Positions 36,443 through 45,836 of a DNA stretch of 61,874 bases are shown piece by piece. A program made the translations under genes and the position numbers. This stretch comes from CAZEDU01 sp964511185 (GTDB lineage Bacteria; Myxococcota; Myxococcia; Myxococcales; Myxococcaceae): assembly GCA_964511185.1 (NCBI GenBank), contig CAZEDU010000011.1:1-61874 (forward strand), in the 5' to 3' direction. The notes below the pieces were generated by a model. It made no database searches. It was not told where the DNA came from and saw nothing but the letters and a program-made list of their open reading frames with translations. The stretch's first letter is position 1. Every line of letters begins with the position of its first letter.

Positions 36443-37459
36443 TCACCGGCCGTAGATGAGGAAGCCGACGCCTTGCAGCGGGAGCACCTTCGACAGCCAG
36501 GGCCCGAGCAGCATCACCTCGAGCGCGCCGATCGCGAGCCACGGGCCGAACGGCAGGTTCGTCGCGCCCGGCGTCCACTCGACCTCTTCGCCCTCCACGT
36601 CGACGGGGTCATCCGGGATCGGCTGCAGGAACAGCGCGTACGGGAGCAGGAAGAGGCGGCGGCCGAGCGACAAGCCCGGCTTCAAGAACGCCCACGTCAT
36701 GGTGGGCGGCGGTCCTTCTTCCTCGCTCTCTTGCCCTTCGGGTGCAGGCGCGTCGGGCGGCGCGGGCGCGGGGCCGGCGCGACCGGTGAGCCACAGGCGC
36801 GCGACGCCGAAGACCGAGCCCTGCAGCGCGGCGAAGAAGATGACCCCGAGCAGCGGCCGGTACGTGAGGAACGCGCCGATCAACGCGAACAGAAACTTGT
36901 CGCCCGCGCCGAGCGCTTCCTTCTGAAAGATCTTCCAGCCCAAGTACTCCATCAGCCGGAACGAGAAGAACGCGATCGCCGCGCCGAGCGCCGAGGCGAC
37001 GAACGCCTCGAGGCCCAGCGGAACCGAGAGCAGGATGCCGAGCACGATGCCGGGCAGCGTGAGCTCGTGCGGAAGAATCCAGTGCTCGGCGTCGATGAAG
37101 GTGAGCGGCACGAGCAACGTGATGAGGGTGAGCCCGCCCACCAGCTCGTACGTCCAGCCGAAGCGCTGGTACGCGAGGAGAAAGAGCACCGCGGTGAGCA
37201 GCTCCACCAGCGGGTAGCGGGCGGAGATGGGCGTGCGGCACGAGCGGCACTTCCCGCGCAACAGGAGCCACGAGACGACCGGGATGTTGTCGTACCAGGC
37301 GAGCTGGTAGCCGCACTTGGGGCACTTCGAGCGCGGCCGGACGATGCTCTCGCCCGCGGGCACACGCGCGATGACGACGTTCAGGAAGCTGCCGACGGCG
37401 AGCCCCAAGAGCGCCAACCAGACGACGAAGAGAGGTGCGAGCGGTGCGAGCGCGTCCAA
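36443..37459 (-). CDS. pilD: Prepilin peptidase/N-methyltransferase
   Basis: The 338-residue polytopic enzyme removes the PilA leader and methylates the new N-terminus. The N-terminal Zn-binding part has CPKC (46-49) and CRSC (71-74). The two catalytic aspartates are in FIDAEHWILP (Asp123) and LGAGDKF (Asp187). An insertion rich in Pro, Glu and Ala (about 230-265) lies between late membrane segments and makes it longer than the usual 290 or so residues. Confidence 0.95.
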   Translation of the reverse strand: MDALAPLAPLFVVWLALLGLAVGSFLNVVIARVPAGESIVRPRSKCPKCGYQLAWYDNIPVVSWLLLRGKCRSCRTPISARYPLVELLTAVLFLLAYQRFGWTYELVGGLTLITLLVPLTFIDAEHWILPHELTLPGIVLGILLSVPLGLEAFVASALGAAIAFFSFRLMEYLGWKIFQKEALGAGDKFLFALIGAFLTYRPLLGVIFFAALQGSVFGVARLWLTGRAGPAPAPPDAPAPEGQESEEEGPPPTMTWAFLKPGLSLGRRLFLLPYALFLQPIPDDPVDVEGEEVEWTPGATNLPFGPWLAIGALEVMLLGPWLSKVLPLQGVGFLIYGR

Positions 37460-37481
37460 GTCGGACCGATGCTAGGCCGCC

Positions 37482-39821
37482 TCAAGGCGAAAGCCACTCT
37501 TCGGCGCCGCGCGCGCGGGCCAGGCCGCTCGTCCAACGCGCCAGCGCCGAGGAGCTGCCGAGCTCGGGCGCTTGCTGGGCCCGGCGGAGCCAGAGCGCCA
37601 CCTCGGCCATGCGGCCCGCGCGCATGTGGTGCTCGAGCGCGAGCATCAGCCAGCGCGGATCCGCGCTGTTGGCGGAGAGCGCCCGGTCGAGCGCTTCGTC
37701 GAACGGGCGGGTGAGGAAGGCGTGGTGCGGGAACTGCCGCAAGGCCTCGCCGTACGCGGCGAGGCCCTCCTCGGTCCGGCCGAGCGCGACCAACGCGCGG
37801 GCGCGCTCATAGAGGAGCAGCGCGACGCCGCTGTCCAACGACAGGCCGTGCTCGGCCGCCGCCAGCGCGGCCTCCGGCGCTCCCGCCTCGAGGTACGCCT
37901 GCGCGAGCGCGTGGTCGGCGCTCAGCCGATCGTGCAAGCGCGACAGCTCGTCCCGCAGCGAGGCAGCTTCGGGGCGCTGGAGCTTCTCGCCGAGCGCGAC
38001 CGCGAGCGCGAGCGCGCGCAACGTCCCCGGGCGTTGCGAGAGCGACGCGCGCGCGGCCGCCCACGCCCCTTCGACGTCCGACGCCGAGAGCGCGCACCGG
38101 GCCAAGAGAAGCCAGGGGTCGAGCGCGTAGTCGTAGATGGCCCAGCGAAAGCCGGACTCCGCCAACGCGCGGAGCGCGGGCGATGCGGTGGCGCAGTCGC
38201 CGGCGCGCACCGCGAGCGTGGCGAGCTGGAAGGTGTCGGGCGCGGTGTCGGCGCCGTAGCGCTCGAGCGCGAGCTGCCCGGAGTGCTTGGCGAGCCGCGG
38301 CGCCTCGAACGGAATGCCGCGGAGGTCGTGCGTGAGCGTGATGTACGGCTGCGCGGCCTGCATCTGCGCGAACAGCGAGGACGCGGTGGCGAAGTCCCCC
38401 TGGCTGCGGGCCGCCTCCATCTGCGGCAACAAGGCGGTCGAGTCGGCGCCGCGCGCCATGAAGCGCGCCGCGTCTTTCACCCCGGGCAACAGCCACGGCA
38501 ACGCGAAGGCCGCGCCGCCACAGACGGCCCAGGCCACGGCCTTCCGGCGCGCGCGAAACACCTCGAGCGCGGAGGCGAGGAAGAAGCCCGCGAACAGACA
38601 CCAGGCCGGCACCGCCGCGAGGCGAAAGCGGCTGACCACGTAGAAGCCGACCGCCATCACCGCCGGGCTCGCGATGAAGAGCACCGGCAGCGCCCAAGGC
38701 CGCCGACGGGCGAGCGCGAGCGCCGCGCCCGCGAGCCCCAGCATCGCCAGCTGCGAGAGCCACAAGAGCGGCAAGGGACGCAGCGCTCGATCCGCCGCGC
38801 GGACCTCGGTGAGGTCGTGCGCGTCCGGCCCGAAGAGAAAGAAGGTCAGCTTGCGTGCCCACGCCGACGCGAAGGCAACAGGGTGGGCGCGCGCGAAGGC
38901 GGCGACCTGGCGCACCCAGAAGGCCTCCGTCTCGCTGGGCGAAAGCGCGCGGCCTTCGCTCGCCCGCGCGAAGCGGCGGTACAGCTCGTGCGCCGCGTAT
39001 CGCCGCTCTTGCCGCTCGGTGAGCTTGAGGAGGTAAGGCGGCTGCGCGCCCAAGCCCGTGCCTTCGGGCCGGTTGCCCATTTGAAGGACGGCGCCGGCGC
39101 TCATGGTGGCGAACAGCTCGGGCCCCACCGCGGCCTTGAGCGCGGCCGACGGCACGAGCGCCGCGAGCGCGCTCGCCGCGAGCAAAGCAACAGGCGCGGC
39201 GACCCGGACCGAGCGCGGCGCCTGGCCATCTCGCCGCGCCCGCACCGCCGCCCACCCGGTCGCGAGCAGAATCAGCACCCAGCCCGCGGGTCGCGCCGCC
39301 GCGGAGAGGCCGAGCGCCAGGCCCGCGAGGGCGGCGAAGGCGACGCGTCGATGCGTGGCGTGTTGGAGGTGCTCGGCGAGGAGCGCGAGGGCCACCGCCT
39401 GCACCGAGGCGATGAGCAGGTCGGGCTCGAGCGTCGCCTCGTAGACGAGGAAGGGCGCCGCCGCGCCGAGCGCCGCCGCCGCGAAGAGCCCGGCCACTCT
39501 TCCATAGAGGCGCCGGCCCGCCCAGTAGACGGCGACGATGGCGGCGGCCGCGAGCGCCGACTGCGCCCAGCGCAGCGCATCGGGTCCCAGGAGCCGATTC
39601 AGCGAGAGGTAGAGCGGGCTGTAGTCACCGCCCTGCTCCGCCTTCAGCAACCCTTGGCTCCAGGCGCGCGCGGCGTCGGGGTACTTGCTGAAGATCCACT
39701 TGGGGAGCTTCGCCGCCGCCACGGCGCCATGCGCCGCGACGATGACCGTCAGGAGGGCGGCGTCGAACCCACCCGAACGAAGCCACGACGGGCCCGTCTC
39801 GCCTTGCGCTGAAGGAGCCAT
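37482..39821 (-). CDS. GT39/PMT-like GT-C membrane glycosyltransferase with TPR-like C-terminus
   Basis: The 779-residue protein has about ten hydrophobic segments in residues 20-440 and a helical repeat region from about 470 to the end (for example LAQAYLEAGAPEAALAAAEHG and RALVALGRTEEGLAAY). The membrane part resembles dolichyl- or polyprenyl-phosphate-sugar-dependent GT-C enzymes, with GGDYSPLYLSLNRLLG in the first loop and FFLFGPDAHDLTE later. It lies just downstream of a divergent polyprenyl-phosphate-sugar synthase-like gene and next to pilD. A role in glycosylating pilin or other exported proteins is inferred. The start is ATG 39821. Confidence 0.72.
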   Translation of the reverse strand: MAPSAQGETGPSWLRSGGFDAALLTVIVAAHGAVAAAKLPKWIFSKYPDAARAWSQGLLKAEQGGDYSPLYLSLNRLLGPDALRWAQSALAAAAIVAVYWAGRRLYGRVAGLFAAAALGAAAPFLVYEATLEPDLLIASVQAVALALLAEHLQHATHRRVAFAALAGLALGLSAAARPAGWVLILLATGWAAVRARRDGQAPRSVRVAAPVALLAASALAALVPSAALKAAVGPELFATMSAGAVLQMGNRPEGTGLGAQPPYLLKLTERQERRYAAHELYRRFARASEGRALSPSETEAFWVRQVAAFARAHPVAFASAWARKLTFFLFGPDAHDLTEVRAADRALRPLPLLWLSQLAMLGLAGAALALARRRPWALPVLFIASPAVMAVGFYVVSRFRLAAVPAWCLFAGFFLASALEVFRARRKAVAWAVCGGAAFALPWLLPGVKDAARFMARGADSTALLPQMEAARSQGDFATASSLFAQMQAAQPYITLTHDLRGIPFEAPRLAKHSGQLALERYGADTAPDTFQLATLAVRAGDCATASPALRALAESGFRWAIYDYALDPWLLLARCALSASDVEGAWAAARASLSQRPGTLRALALAVALGEKLQRPEAASLRDELSRLHDRLSADHALAQAYLEAGAPEAALAAAEHGLSLDSGVALLLYERARALVALGRTEEGLAAYGEALRQFPHHAFLTRPFDEALDRALSANSADPRWLMLALEHHMRAGRMAEVALWLRRAQQAPELGSSSALARWTSGLARARGAEEWLSP

Positions 39822-39915
39822 GAAGCGACGGAGCAGACGCTATCAGCGCCCCGCCGCCGGCCGACGTGTTTTCGCCCTTCTCACGCCCGTCAGCGGCGGG
39901 AAGAATGGCCCGCGC

Positions 39916-40638
39916 ATGTACCGGGGACTTCGCGTCGTCGCCATCGCTCCCGTGCTCAACGAGGAGAAGAAGATCGCCGAGGTCGTGCGCCGCACGCCCC
40001 GGCCGCTGGTCGACGAGATGTTGGTGGTCGACGACGGCTCGACCGACGGCTCGGCGGACGTCGCGCGCGCGCTCGGCGCGACGGTGTTGTCGATGGGACG
40101 CGTGGCGGGCGTGGGCGCGGCGTTGCGCGCCGGCTACCAGCGCGCGCTCGAGGGCGGCTTCGACGTCGCGGCGGTGATGGCGGGCAACAACAAGGACTCG
40201 CCCGAGGAGCTGCCGATTCTGCTGGACCCGATCGCCGACGGTCGCGCCGACTTCGTGCAGGGCTCGCGCTACCTGAAGCGGAACGCGAACTTCGGACCGA
40301 TGCCGCTCTACCGGAAGGTGGCGACGCGGGTGCACCCGCTGCTCTTCTCGCTCGCCGCGCGCCGCTGGGTGACCGAGTCGACCAACGGCTTTCGCGCGGT
40401 GCATCGGCGGGTGCTGGCGGATCGCCGGCTCGATCTGAACCAGCCCTGGCTCGACGAGTACGAGCTCGAGCCGTACCTGTACCTGCGCGCCATTCAGCTC
40501 GGCTACCGCACGGCCGAGGTGCCGGTGACGAAGATCTATCCCCCCAAGAAGCTCGGTCAGACGAAGATGAAGCCCATCACTGGCTGGTGGTCCATCTTGA
40601 GGCCGCTCGTCTACGTAGGCTTGGGCTTGAAAAAGTAG
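39916..40638 (+). CDS. GT2 glycosyltransferase, polyprenyl-phosphate-sugar synthase type
   Basis: The 240-residue single-domain GT-A enzyme begins VVAIAPVLNEEKKIAEVV and has VVDDGSTDGS for nucleotide binding. A metal-site variant GNNKDSPEEL replaces the usual DAD, followed by FVQGSRYL. The acceptor region is WVTESTNGFRAVHR. The C-terminus lacks membrane segments, as in DPM1. Such enzymes load a sugar from GDP or UDP onto polyprenyl phosphate, the donor used by GT-C transferases. Three GT-C-like genes lie within about 10 kb, which supports that reading. It is divergent from one of them and 14 bases upstream of the dehydrogenase gene. Confidence 0.84.
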   Translation: MYRGLRVVAIAPVLNEEKKIAEVVRRTPRPLVDEMLVVDDGSTDGSADVARALGATVLSMGRVAGVGAALRAGYQRALEGGFDVAAVMAGNNKDSPEELPILLDPIADGRADFVQGSRYLKRNANFGPMPLYRKVATRVHPLLFSLAARRWVTESTNGFRAVHRRVLADRRLDLNQPWLDEYELEPYLYLRAIQLGYRTAEVPVTKIYPPKKLGQTKMKPITGWWSILRPLVYVGLGLKK

Positions 40639-40652
40639 AAGGAAGGTCGTCG

Positions 40653-41678
40653 ATGGTGAACGTCGCGGTGATTGGGGCAGGTCATTGGGGCCCGAACCTG
40701 ATTCGCAACTTCTACGGCCAGCGCACGAGCCGGGTGGCGGCGGTCGTCGACCGTGACCCCAAGCGGCTCGACGAGGTGAAGCTGCGCTTCCCCGAAGTGG
40801 AGCTGCACGAGGACGCGGCGAAGGTCTTCGCGGACGACGCCGTCGACGCGGTGGTGATCGCCACGCCGACCAGCACGCACTACCCGCTCGTGAAGGCCGC
40901 GCTCGAGGCGAACAAGCACGTCTTGGTGGAGAAGCCGATCACCACCGACTCGAAGCAGGCGGCCGAGCTGTGCGCGCTCGCCGACGCGAAGGGGCGCGTG
41001 CTGCTGGTCAGCCACGTCTTCCTCTACAACGCGGCGGTGCGGCGCGTCCGCAAGTACCTCGAGGAGCAGGCGCTCGGGCGCGTGTACTACGTGTCGATGG
41101 TGCGCACGAACCTGGGGCCCATTCGAATGGACGTGAACGCCGCGTGGGACCTGGCGGCGCACGACCTCTCCATCGTGAACTACTGGCTTCAGGCCACGCC
41201 GCTCAGCGCTTCGGCGGTGGGCGGCACGTGGATCAACGCAGGCATCGAAGACGCGGCGTTCGCGACGCTGCGTTACCCCAGCGGCGTGCTGGTGAACCTG
41301 CACGCGTCTTGGCTCAACCCGCGCAAGAGCCGCGACATCACCGTGGTGGGCGAGCGGCGCATGTTGACGTTCGACGACATGAACCTGAACGAGCCGATTC
41401 GCCTCTACGACAAGCAGGTGACCGACGCGCGCACCCGGCCCGGGTTCATCGACTCGTTCTCGACCTTCCGCGCGAGCGTGCGCGACGGCGACATCACCAT
41501 CCCCAAAGTAGCGCTCGGCGAGCCGCTCAAGGCCGAGTGCGACCACTTCATCGAGTGCATCACCCAGAAGGTCGCGCCGCTCACCGGAGGCCGCGAGGCG
41601 CTGGCCGTCGTCCGAGCGCTCGAGGCGATTGGCCGCTCGATGCGGAATGCGGGGCGTGAAGAGGCGGTGGCCGCGTGA
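40653..41678 (+). CDS. wbpB: Gfo/Idh/MocA sugar dehydrogenase, WbpB-like
   Basis: The 341-residue NAD-dependent oxidoreductase has the Rossmann motif VAVIGAGHWGPNLIRNF. The family stretch DAVVIATPTSTHY...KHVLVEKPI is present, and a substrate region includes WDLAAHDLSI. In the Wbp pathway such an enzyme oxidises C3 of UDP-GlcNAc uronate. It is followed by an aminotransferase and an N-acetyltransferase in the order expected for UDP-2,3-diacetamido-2,3-dideoxy-uronate synthesis. The ATG at 40653 has AAGGAAGG upstream. The stop overlaps the next GTG. The pathway assignment comes from gene order; no WbpA-type 6-dehydrogenase is in the window. Confidence 0.74.
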   Translation: MVNVAVIGAGHWGPNLIRNFYGQRTSRVAAVVDRDPKRLDEVKLRFPEVELHEDAAKVFADDAVDAVVIATPTSTHYPLVKAALEANKHVLVEKPITTDSKQAAELCALADAKGRVLLVSHVFLYNAAVRRVRKYLEEQALGRVYYVSMVRTNLGPIRMDVNAAWDLAAHDLSIVNYWLQATPLSASAVGGTWINAGIEDAAFATLRYPSGVLVNLHASWLNPRKSRDITVVGERRMLTFDDMNLNEPIRLYDKQVTDARTRPGFIDSFSTFRASVRDGDITIPKVALGEPLKAECDHFIECITQKVAPLTGGREALAVVRALEAIGRSMRNAGREEAVAA

Positions 41679-42726
41679 GCGCCATCCCGCTGGTCGACTT
41701 GAAGTGGCAGCACGCCCAGGTGGCGGACGACGTGGCCNNNNNNNNNNCGAGGAGGCGTTCGCGGCGTTCTGCGGCGCCGCGCACTGCGTGGGCGTGGCGA
41801 ACGGCACCGACGCGCTCGAGCTGGCGCTGCGCGCGCTCGAGGTGGGCCCGGGCGACGAGGTCATCGTTCCCGCCAACAGCTTCATCGCCACCGCGCTGGC
41901 GGTGTCCCGCTGCGGCGCGCGGCCGGTGCTCGTCGACTGCGACCCCGACCACCAGCTCATCGACCCCGAGGACGTCGCGCGCAAGCTGACCGCGAAGACC
42001 AAGGTCGTCGTGCCGGTGCACCTGTTCGGGCAGGTGGCGCCGATGGAGCGGCTCGCCGAGGTGCTGAAGGGCCGCTCGGTCGCCGTGCTGGAGGACGCCG
42101 CGCAGGCGCAGGGCGCGAAGAGGAACGGCGTGTCCGCGGGCGCGTTCGGCGACGTCGCGGCCACCAGCTTCTACCCGGGGAAGAACTTGGGCGCGTACGG
42201 CGACGCCGGCGCGGTGATCACCCGCCGTGACGCGCTCGCGGCGAAGGTGCGGGCGCTGCGCAACTACGGCAGCGAGGTGAAGTACCACCACCCCGAGACC
42301 GGCTTCAATTCGCGGCTCGACACGCTGCAGGCGGTGGTGCTGTCCGCCAAGCTCAAGCACCTTTCGCGCTGGAACGAGCAGCGGCGGGAGGCGGCGAGCC
42401 GCTACGACGCGCTGCTGCGCGGCGTGTCCGGGGTCCTGCCGCCGGCCACGCTGCCGGGGAACGAGCACATCTGGCACTTGTACGTCGTGCGCGTCCCGAA
42501 TCGAGACCAGGTCCTCCAAGCGCTGCAGGCGTCGGGCATCGGGGCCGGTGTGCACTACCCCGTGCCGATTCACCTGCAGGGCGCGTACGCCTCGCTCGGC
42601 CACCAGCGCGGTGACTTCCCCGTCGCCGAGACCGCCGCGCGCGAAATCCTCTCCCTCCCCCTCTTCGCGGAGATCACCCCCGACCAGCAGGAGCAGGTCG
42701 TCTCCGCGCTGCGAAAGGCGCTCTAG
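41675..42726 (+). CDS. wbpE: DegT/DnrJ/EryC1 aminotransferase, WbpE-like (interrupted by a gap)
   Basis: This PLP-dependent sugar aminotransferase has IPLVDLKWQHAQ at the start, GTDALELALRAL and VIVPANSFIATALA. VLEDAAQAQGA and the Lys motif TSFYPGKNLGAYGDAG follow. It would add an amino group at C3 of the ketosugar made by the preceding dehydrogenase. The GTG at 41675 overlaps the upstream stop. Ten Ns at 41738-41747 break the frame. Family spacing between VDLK and AAFCG implies that about 21 codons, roughly 60 bases, are missing, so the true gap is longer than shown and the gene itself is probably intact. Confidence 0.8.
41738..41747. other. Assembly gap (10 N, true size probably about 60 bases)
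   Basis: The reading frame differs on the two sides by an amount incompatible with ten bases. The aminotransferase family spacing asks for about 60 missing bases. Confidence 0.9.
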
Positions 42727-42728
42727 AC

Positions 42729-43313
42729 ATGCCCCGCGACAGCTCGGTCTTCGTTCACGAACGCGCGCTCTGCGAGAGCGACGACATCGGCCCGCGCACC
42801 CGCATCTGGGCGTTCGCGCACGTGCTGAAGGGCGCGGTGGTCGGCGCCGACTGCAACATCGGCGACTGCGCCTTCATCGAAGGGGGCGCGCGCCTGGGCG
42901 ACCGCGTGACGGTGAAGAACGCGGTGCTCGTCTGGGACAAGGTATCGGTGGAGGACGACGTCTTCTTGGGGCCCAACATGGTCTTCACCAACGACCTGAT
43001 GCCGCGCTCGGCGTTCAAGAAGTCGCCTGATCAGTTCCTGCCGACGCGGGTCGGCAAGGGCGCCACGCTGGGCGCCAACTGCACCATCGTCTGCGGCGTC
43101 GACATCGGCGCGCAGGCCTTCATCGGGGCGGGCGCGGTGGTGGTGCAGGACGTCCCGGCCCACGCGCTGGTGGTGGGCAACCCCTCCCGGCAGATCGGCT
43201 GGGTGTGCACCTGCGGCGAGAAGCTCCCCGAGCCGCTGCGCTGCGCCTGCGGCCGCTCGTACCGGCGCGGCCCGAAGGGGCTGGAAGACGCGCCGGAGCC
43301 GACGCGCGCATGA
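42729..43313 (+). CDS. wbpD: Left-handed beta-helix sugar N-acetyltransferase, WbpD-like
   Basis: The 194-residue protein is built from hexapeptide repeats (IGDCAFIEGG, VGKGATLGANCTIVCG, IGAQAFIGAGAVV) and has NDLMPRSAF, seen in WbpD-type enzymes. It would acetylate the 3-amino group of a UDP-amino-uronate. The C-terminal 40 residues carry CTC and CAC pairs forming a small Zn-ribbon-like tail, found in some bacterial members. It starts two bases after the aminotransferase stop, and its stop overlaps the ATG of the TMTC-like gene. Confidence 0.83.
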   Translation: MPRDSSVFVHERALCESDDIGPRTRIWAFAHVLKGAVVGADCNIGDCAFIEGGARLGDRVTVKNAVLVWDKVSVEDDVFLGPNMVFTNDLMPRSAFKKSPDQFLPTRVGKGATLGANCTIVCGVDIGAQAFIGAGAVVVQDVPAHALVVGNPSRQIGWVCTCGEKLPEPLRCACGRSYRRGPKGLEDAPEPTRA

Positions 43314-45037
43314 GCCCCGACCCGGGCGGCGGGCCCCCCGCGCAGCGCATCGTCGACGCCGCGGCCGCGCAGGCAGCGCTCGCCGCCGCGGTGGCGCTCG
43401 CCTTGTTCTTGCCCGCGGTGCGCTTCCCGTTCGTCTCGGACGATCTGTTCCTCATCGTCCAGAACCCGTGGATCCGCGGCGTCGAGCACTTGGGGTCGGC
43501 CTTCACCTCGGGGCTGTGGGCGTTCCCTTCCGACGAGCGCTTCGGCACCAACTACTACCGCCCGTTCGCGCACCTGGCCTTCACGCTGCTCTACGCGCTC
43601 GCGGGGCCCGCGCCGTGGGCGTACCACCTGCTCAACGTCGTGCTGCACGCGATCAACGCCGCGCTGGTGGTGCTGCTCGGCCGCCAGCTGCAGGCGGCCT
43701 TCTTCCCCAACCGGCTCCCGTGGCTGGCCATCACCGCCGGGCTGCTGTTCGCGGTGCACCCCATTCACGTCGAAGCCGCGGCGTGGGCGAGCGGCGTCTT
43801 CGACCTCGGCACGACCGCGTTTGGCCTCTCGTCCCTGCTCCTCTGGCGCCGCGGCCGGCGCTTCGCTTCCGCCGGCTGTCTGTTCGCGGCGCTGGCCTTC
43901 AAGGAAGTCGCCGCGGCGGTGCCGGTGCTGGCGCTCCTGTGGCTCTGGGCGTCGAGCGAGCGGCGCGCGCCGCGCGCGGGGGTGGCGTCGCTCTGGCCCA
44001 TGGCGGCGGCCACGGCGCTGTACCTCGGCCTGCGCACCTTCGCGCTGCGCGACGCGCCCTTCACGCGCCAGCACGCGAGCCTCTCCTTCTTCGAGGTCCT
44101 GCTGAACGCCCCGGTGCTGCTCGCGCAAGGCCTTCGGATGTTGGTCTGGCCCGCGCCGCTCAACGTCTTCCACGTGTTTCGGCCGGTGCACGGGGCCACC
44201 GAGTGGCCGTTCGTGCTCGCCGTCATCTTCCTCGCGTCGGCGGCGTTGCTGTTCGTCGTCGTGCGCCGCTCGAACCGAGGCTTGGCGCTTCCGCTCGCGT
44301 GGTGCGTGGCGCCGATTCTCCCGACGCTCTACGTCCCGGCCCTGGGCGAGAACGCCTTCGCCGAGCGCTACCTGTACTTGCCGTCGGTGGGGTTCTGCCT
44401 CGCGGCGGGCATCGCTCTGGGCCTGGCGCTCGAGAGAGGTCGCCTCGTCCGCGCCGCCGGAGCCGCCGCGCTGCTCGCCGCCGTCGTCTTCTCCGGCGCG
44501 GCGACCGCTCACCGCTTGCCCGCCTGGAGCAGCGCGCGCGAGCTGTGGAGCCGCTCGGTCGCGGTGGAGCCGGACTCACCCGTGGCCCACTACAACCTCG
44601 GCCACGCGCTGCTCGACGAGCGCAAGCCCCAAGAGGCCATTGAGCACTTCCAAGCCGCGCTCGCGCTGCGCCCCGACTACTTCCGGGCGCGCAACAACTT
44701 GGCCATCGCCCACGCGCAGGTGGGTGACTTCGAACGCGCCGAGCGCGAGCTTCGGCGTCTGGTCGAGCTCTCGCCGCGCCACGCCGGCGCGCACCACAAC
44801 CTGGGCCTGGCGCTGCGAAGGCTCCAGCGCGACGACGAGGCGATCCTCTTTTTTCGGCGCGCGCTCGCGCTCGACCCCAAGGCCTTCGACTCGAAGCTGA
44901 ACCTGGTCGCGCTGCTCGAGCGCAAAGGCCAGCGGGAAGAAGCCGCGGCGCTCGCGCGCCAGCTCGTCGACGAGCGCCCCGACTCGAAGGAGGCGGCCGC
45001 CTTTCTCCGGCGGCTCGTCCCGCCGCCAGCCCCTTAG
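43310..45037 (+). CDS. TMTC-like GT-C membrane protein with C-terminal TPRs
   Basis: The 575-residue protein begins with a membrane segment, then the first-loop acidic pair FVSDDLFLIVQNP (Asp44/45). It has YRPFAHLAFTLLYAL and YHLLNVVLHAINAALVV, the pattern of TMTC-type protein O-mannosyltransferases. About ten more membrane segments run to residue 415. Three or so TPR units follow (AHYNLGHALLDERKPQEAI, ARNNLAIAHAQVGDFERAE, AHHNLGLALRRLQRDDEAI). Such GT-C proteins move a sugar from a polyprenyl phosphate to an exported protein; the TPRs may select the target. It is the last gene of the plus-strand sugar operon and overlaps the pilI stop by four bases. Confidence 0.78.
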   Translation: MSPDPGGGPPAQRIVDAAAAQAALAAAVALALFLPAVRFPFVSDDLFLIVQNPWIRGVEHLGSAFTSGLWAFPSDERFGTNYYRPFAHLAFTLLYALAGPAPWAYHLLNVVLHAINAALVVLLGRQLQAAFFPNRLPWLAITAGLLFAVHPIHVEAAAWASGVFDLGTTAFGLSSLLLWRRGRRFASAGCLFAALAFKEVAAAVPVLALLWLWASSERRAPRAGVASLWPMAAATALYLGLRTFALRDAPFTRQHASLSFFEVLLNAPVLLAQGLRMLVWPAPLNVFHVFRPVHGATEWPFVLAVIFLASAALLFVVVRRSNRGLALPLAWCVAPILPTLYVPALGENAFAERYLYLPSVGFCLAAGIALGLALERGRLVRAAGAAALLAAVVFSGAATAHRLPAWSSARELWSRSVAVEPDSPVAHYNLGHALLDERKPQEAIEHFQAALALRPDYFRARNNLAIAHAQVGDFERAERELRRLVELSPRHAGAHHNLGLALRRLQRDDEAILFFRRALALDPKAFDSKLNLVALLERKGQREEAAALARQLVDERPDSKEAAAFLRRLVPPPAP

Positions 45038-45836
45038 CGGAAGTCGCGCCGGTTGAAGATGACGCTGGCCAGCGCGACCATCACCGCCGCGTACGCCACC
45101 CCGTAGCCGATGGCCGAGAGAATCTCCGGCGCGGTGACGGCGACGTTGTGCGCCGCCGCGCCGCGGTAGTTGAGCCGCTCGAGGCTCGGCAGCAGGTAGT
45201 AGACCGTCTTGCCCACCGCGCGGATGGGGGTGAAATCCGAGCGCGACGAGAGCACGTAGATGTCCGAGCCGAGGTGGCCGGCGAAGTACGCGCCGGTCGT
45301 CACCACCGCCGAGACGAGCTGGCTCGAGAAGCTGGACATCANNNNNNNNNNNNNNNNNNNNNNNNNNNNNNNNNNNNNNNNNNNCTCGAGACCACGAGCA
45401 GCTCGAACCAGAGCATGCCCATCGCGGCGAAGTGCGTCGCGCCGATGGGCGCGCCGTACAGCGCGAGCTGCACGAGGAACACGCCGCCCATCACCAGGAG
45501 CATCGCGCCGAGCGTCATCATGTTGCCGGCGAGCCGCCCGACCAGAAAGACGCTGCGGCTGACCGGCTTGGAGACCATCAGGAAGATGGTGCGGCGTTCG
45601 ATCTCCCGGCTGAGCAGCCCGCTGGAGAGGAAGATGGCGAGGATCGCCAGCGCGATGCTCATCGCCCCCAGCCCGAAGTCGGTGAGCACCCGGTCGAAGC
45701 TGTAGACCGTGACTTCGGTGACGAGGGTCGACGACATCAACAAGGCGATCGCGAACGCCGCCGCGACCACGCTGACCCGGTTCCGCCGCGCCTCGCGGAA
45801 CCCGTTCAAGGCGATGGCGAAGAACGCGTTGATCAT
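45034..45836 (-). CDS. pilI: ABC-2 type permease PilI (interrupted by a gap)
   Basis: The N-terminal part (from ATG 45836) has INAFFAIALNGFREARRNRV and several membrane segments, including SGLLSREIERRTIFLMVSKP, typical of ABC-2 permeases. After 43 Ns the C-terminal part has AVVTTGAYFAGHLG and ends VIFNRRDFR. The frame differs across the Ns. Family spacing suggests about 20 missing bases, so the gap is overestimated. With PilG and PilH it forms the myxobacterial transporter required for pilus assembly; its substrate is unknown. Its ATG overlaps the pilH stop. Confidence 0.85.
45342..45384. other. Assembly gap (43 N)
   Basis: Lies inside pilI. The frame on the two sides does not agree with 43 bases; about 20 would fit the permease family. 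Confidence 0.95.
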
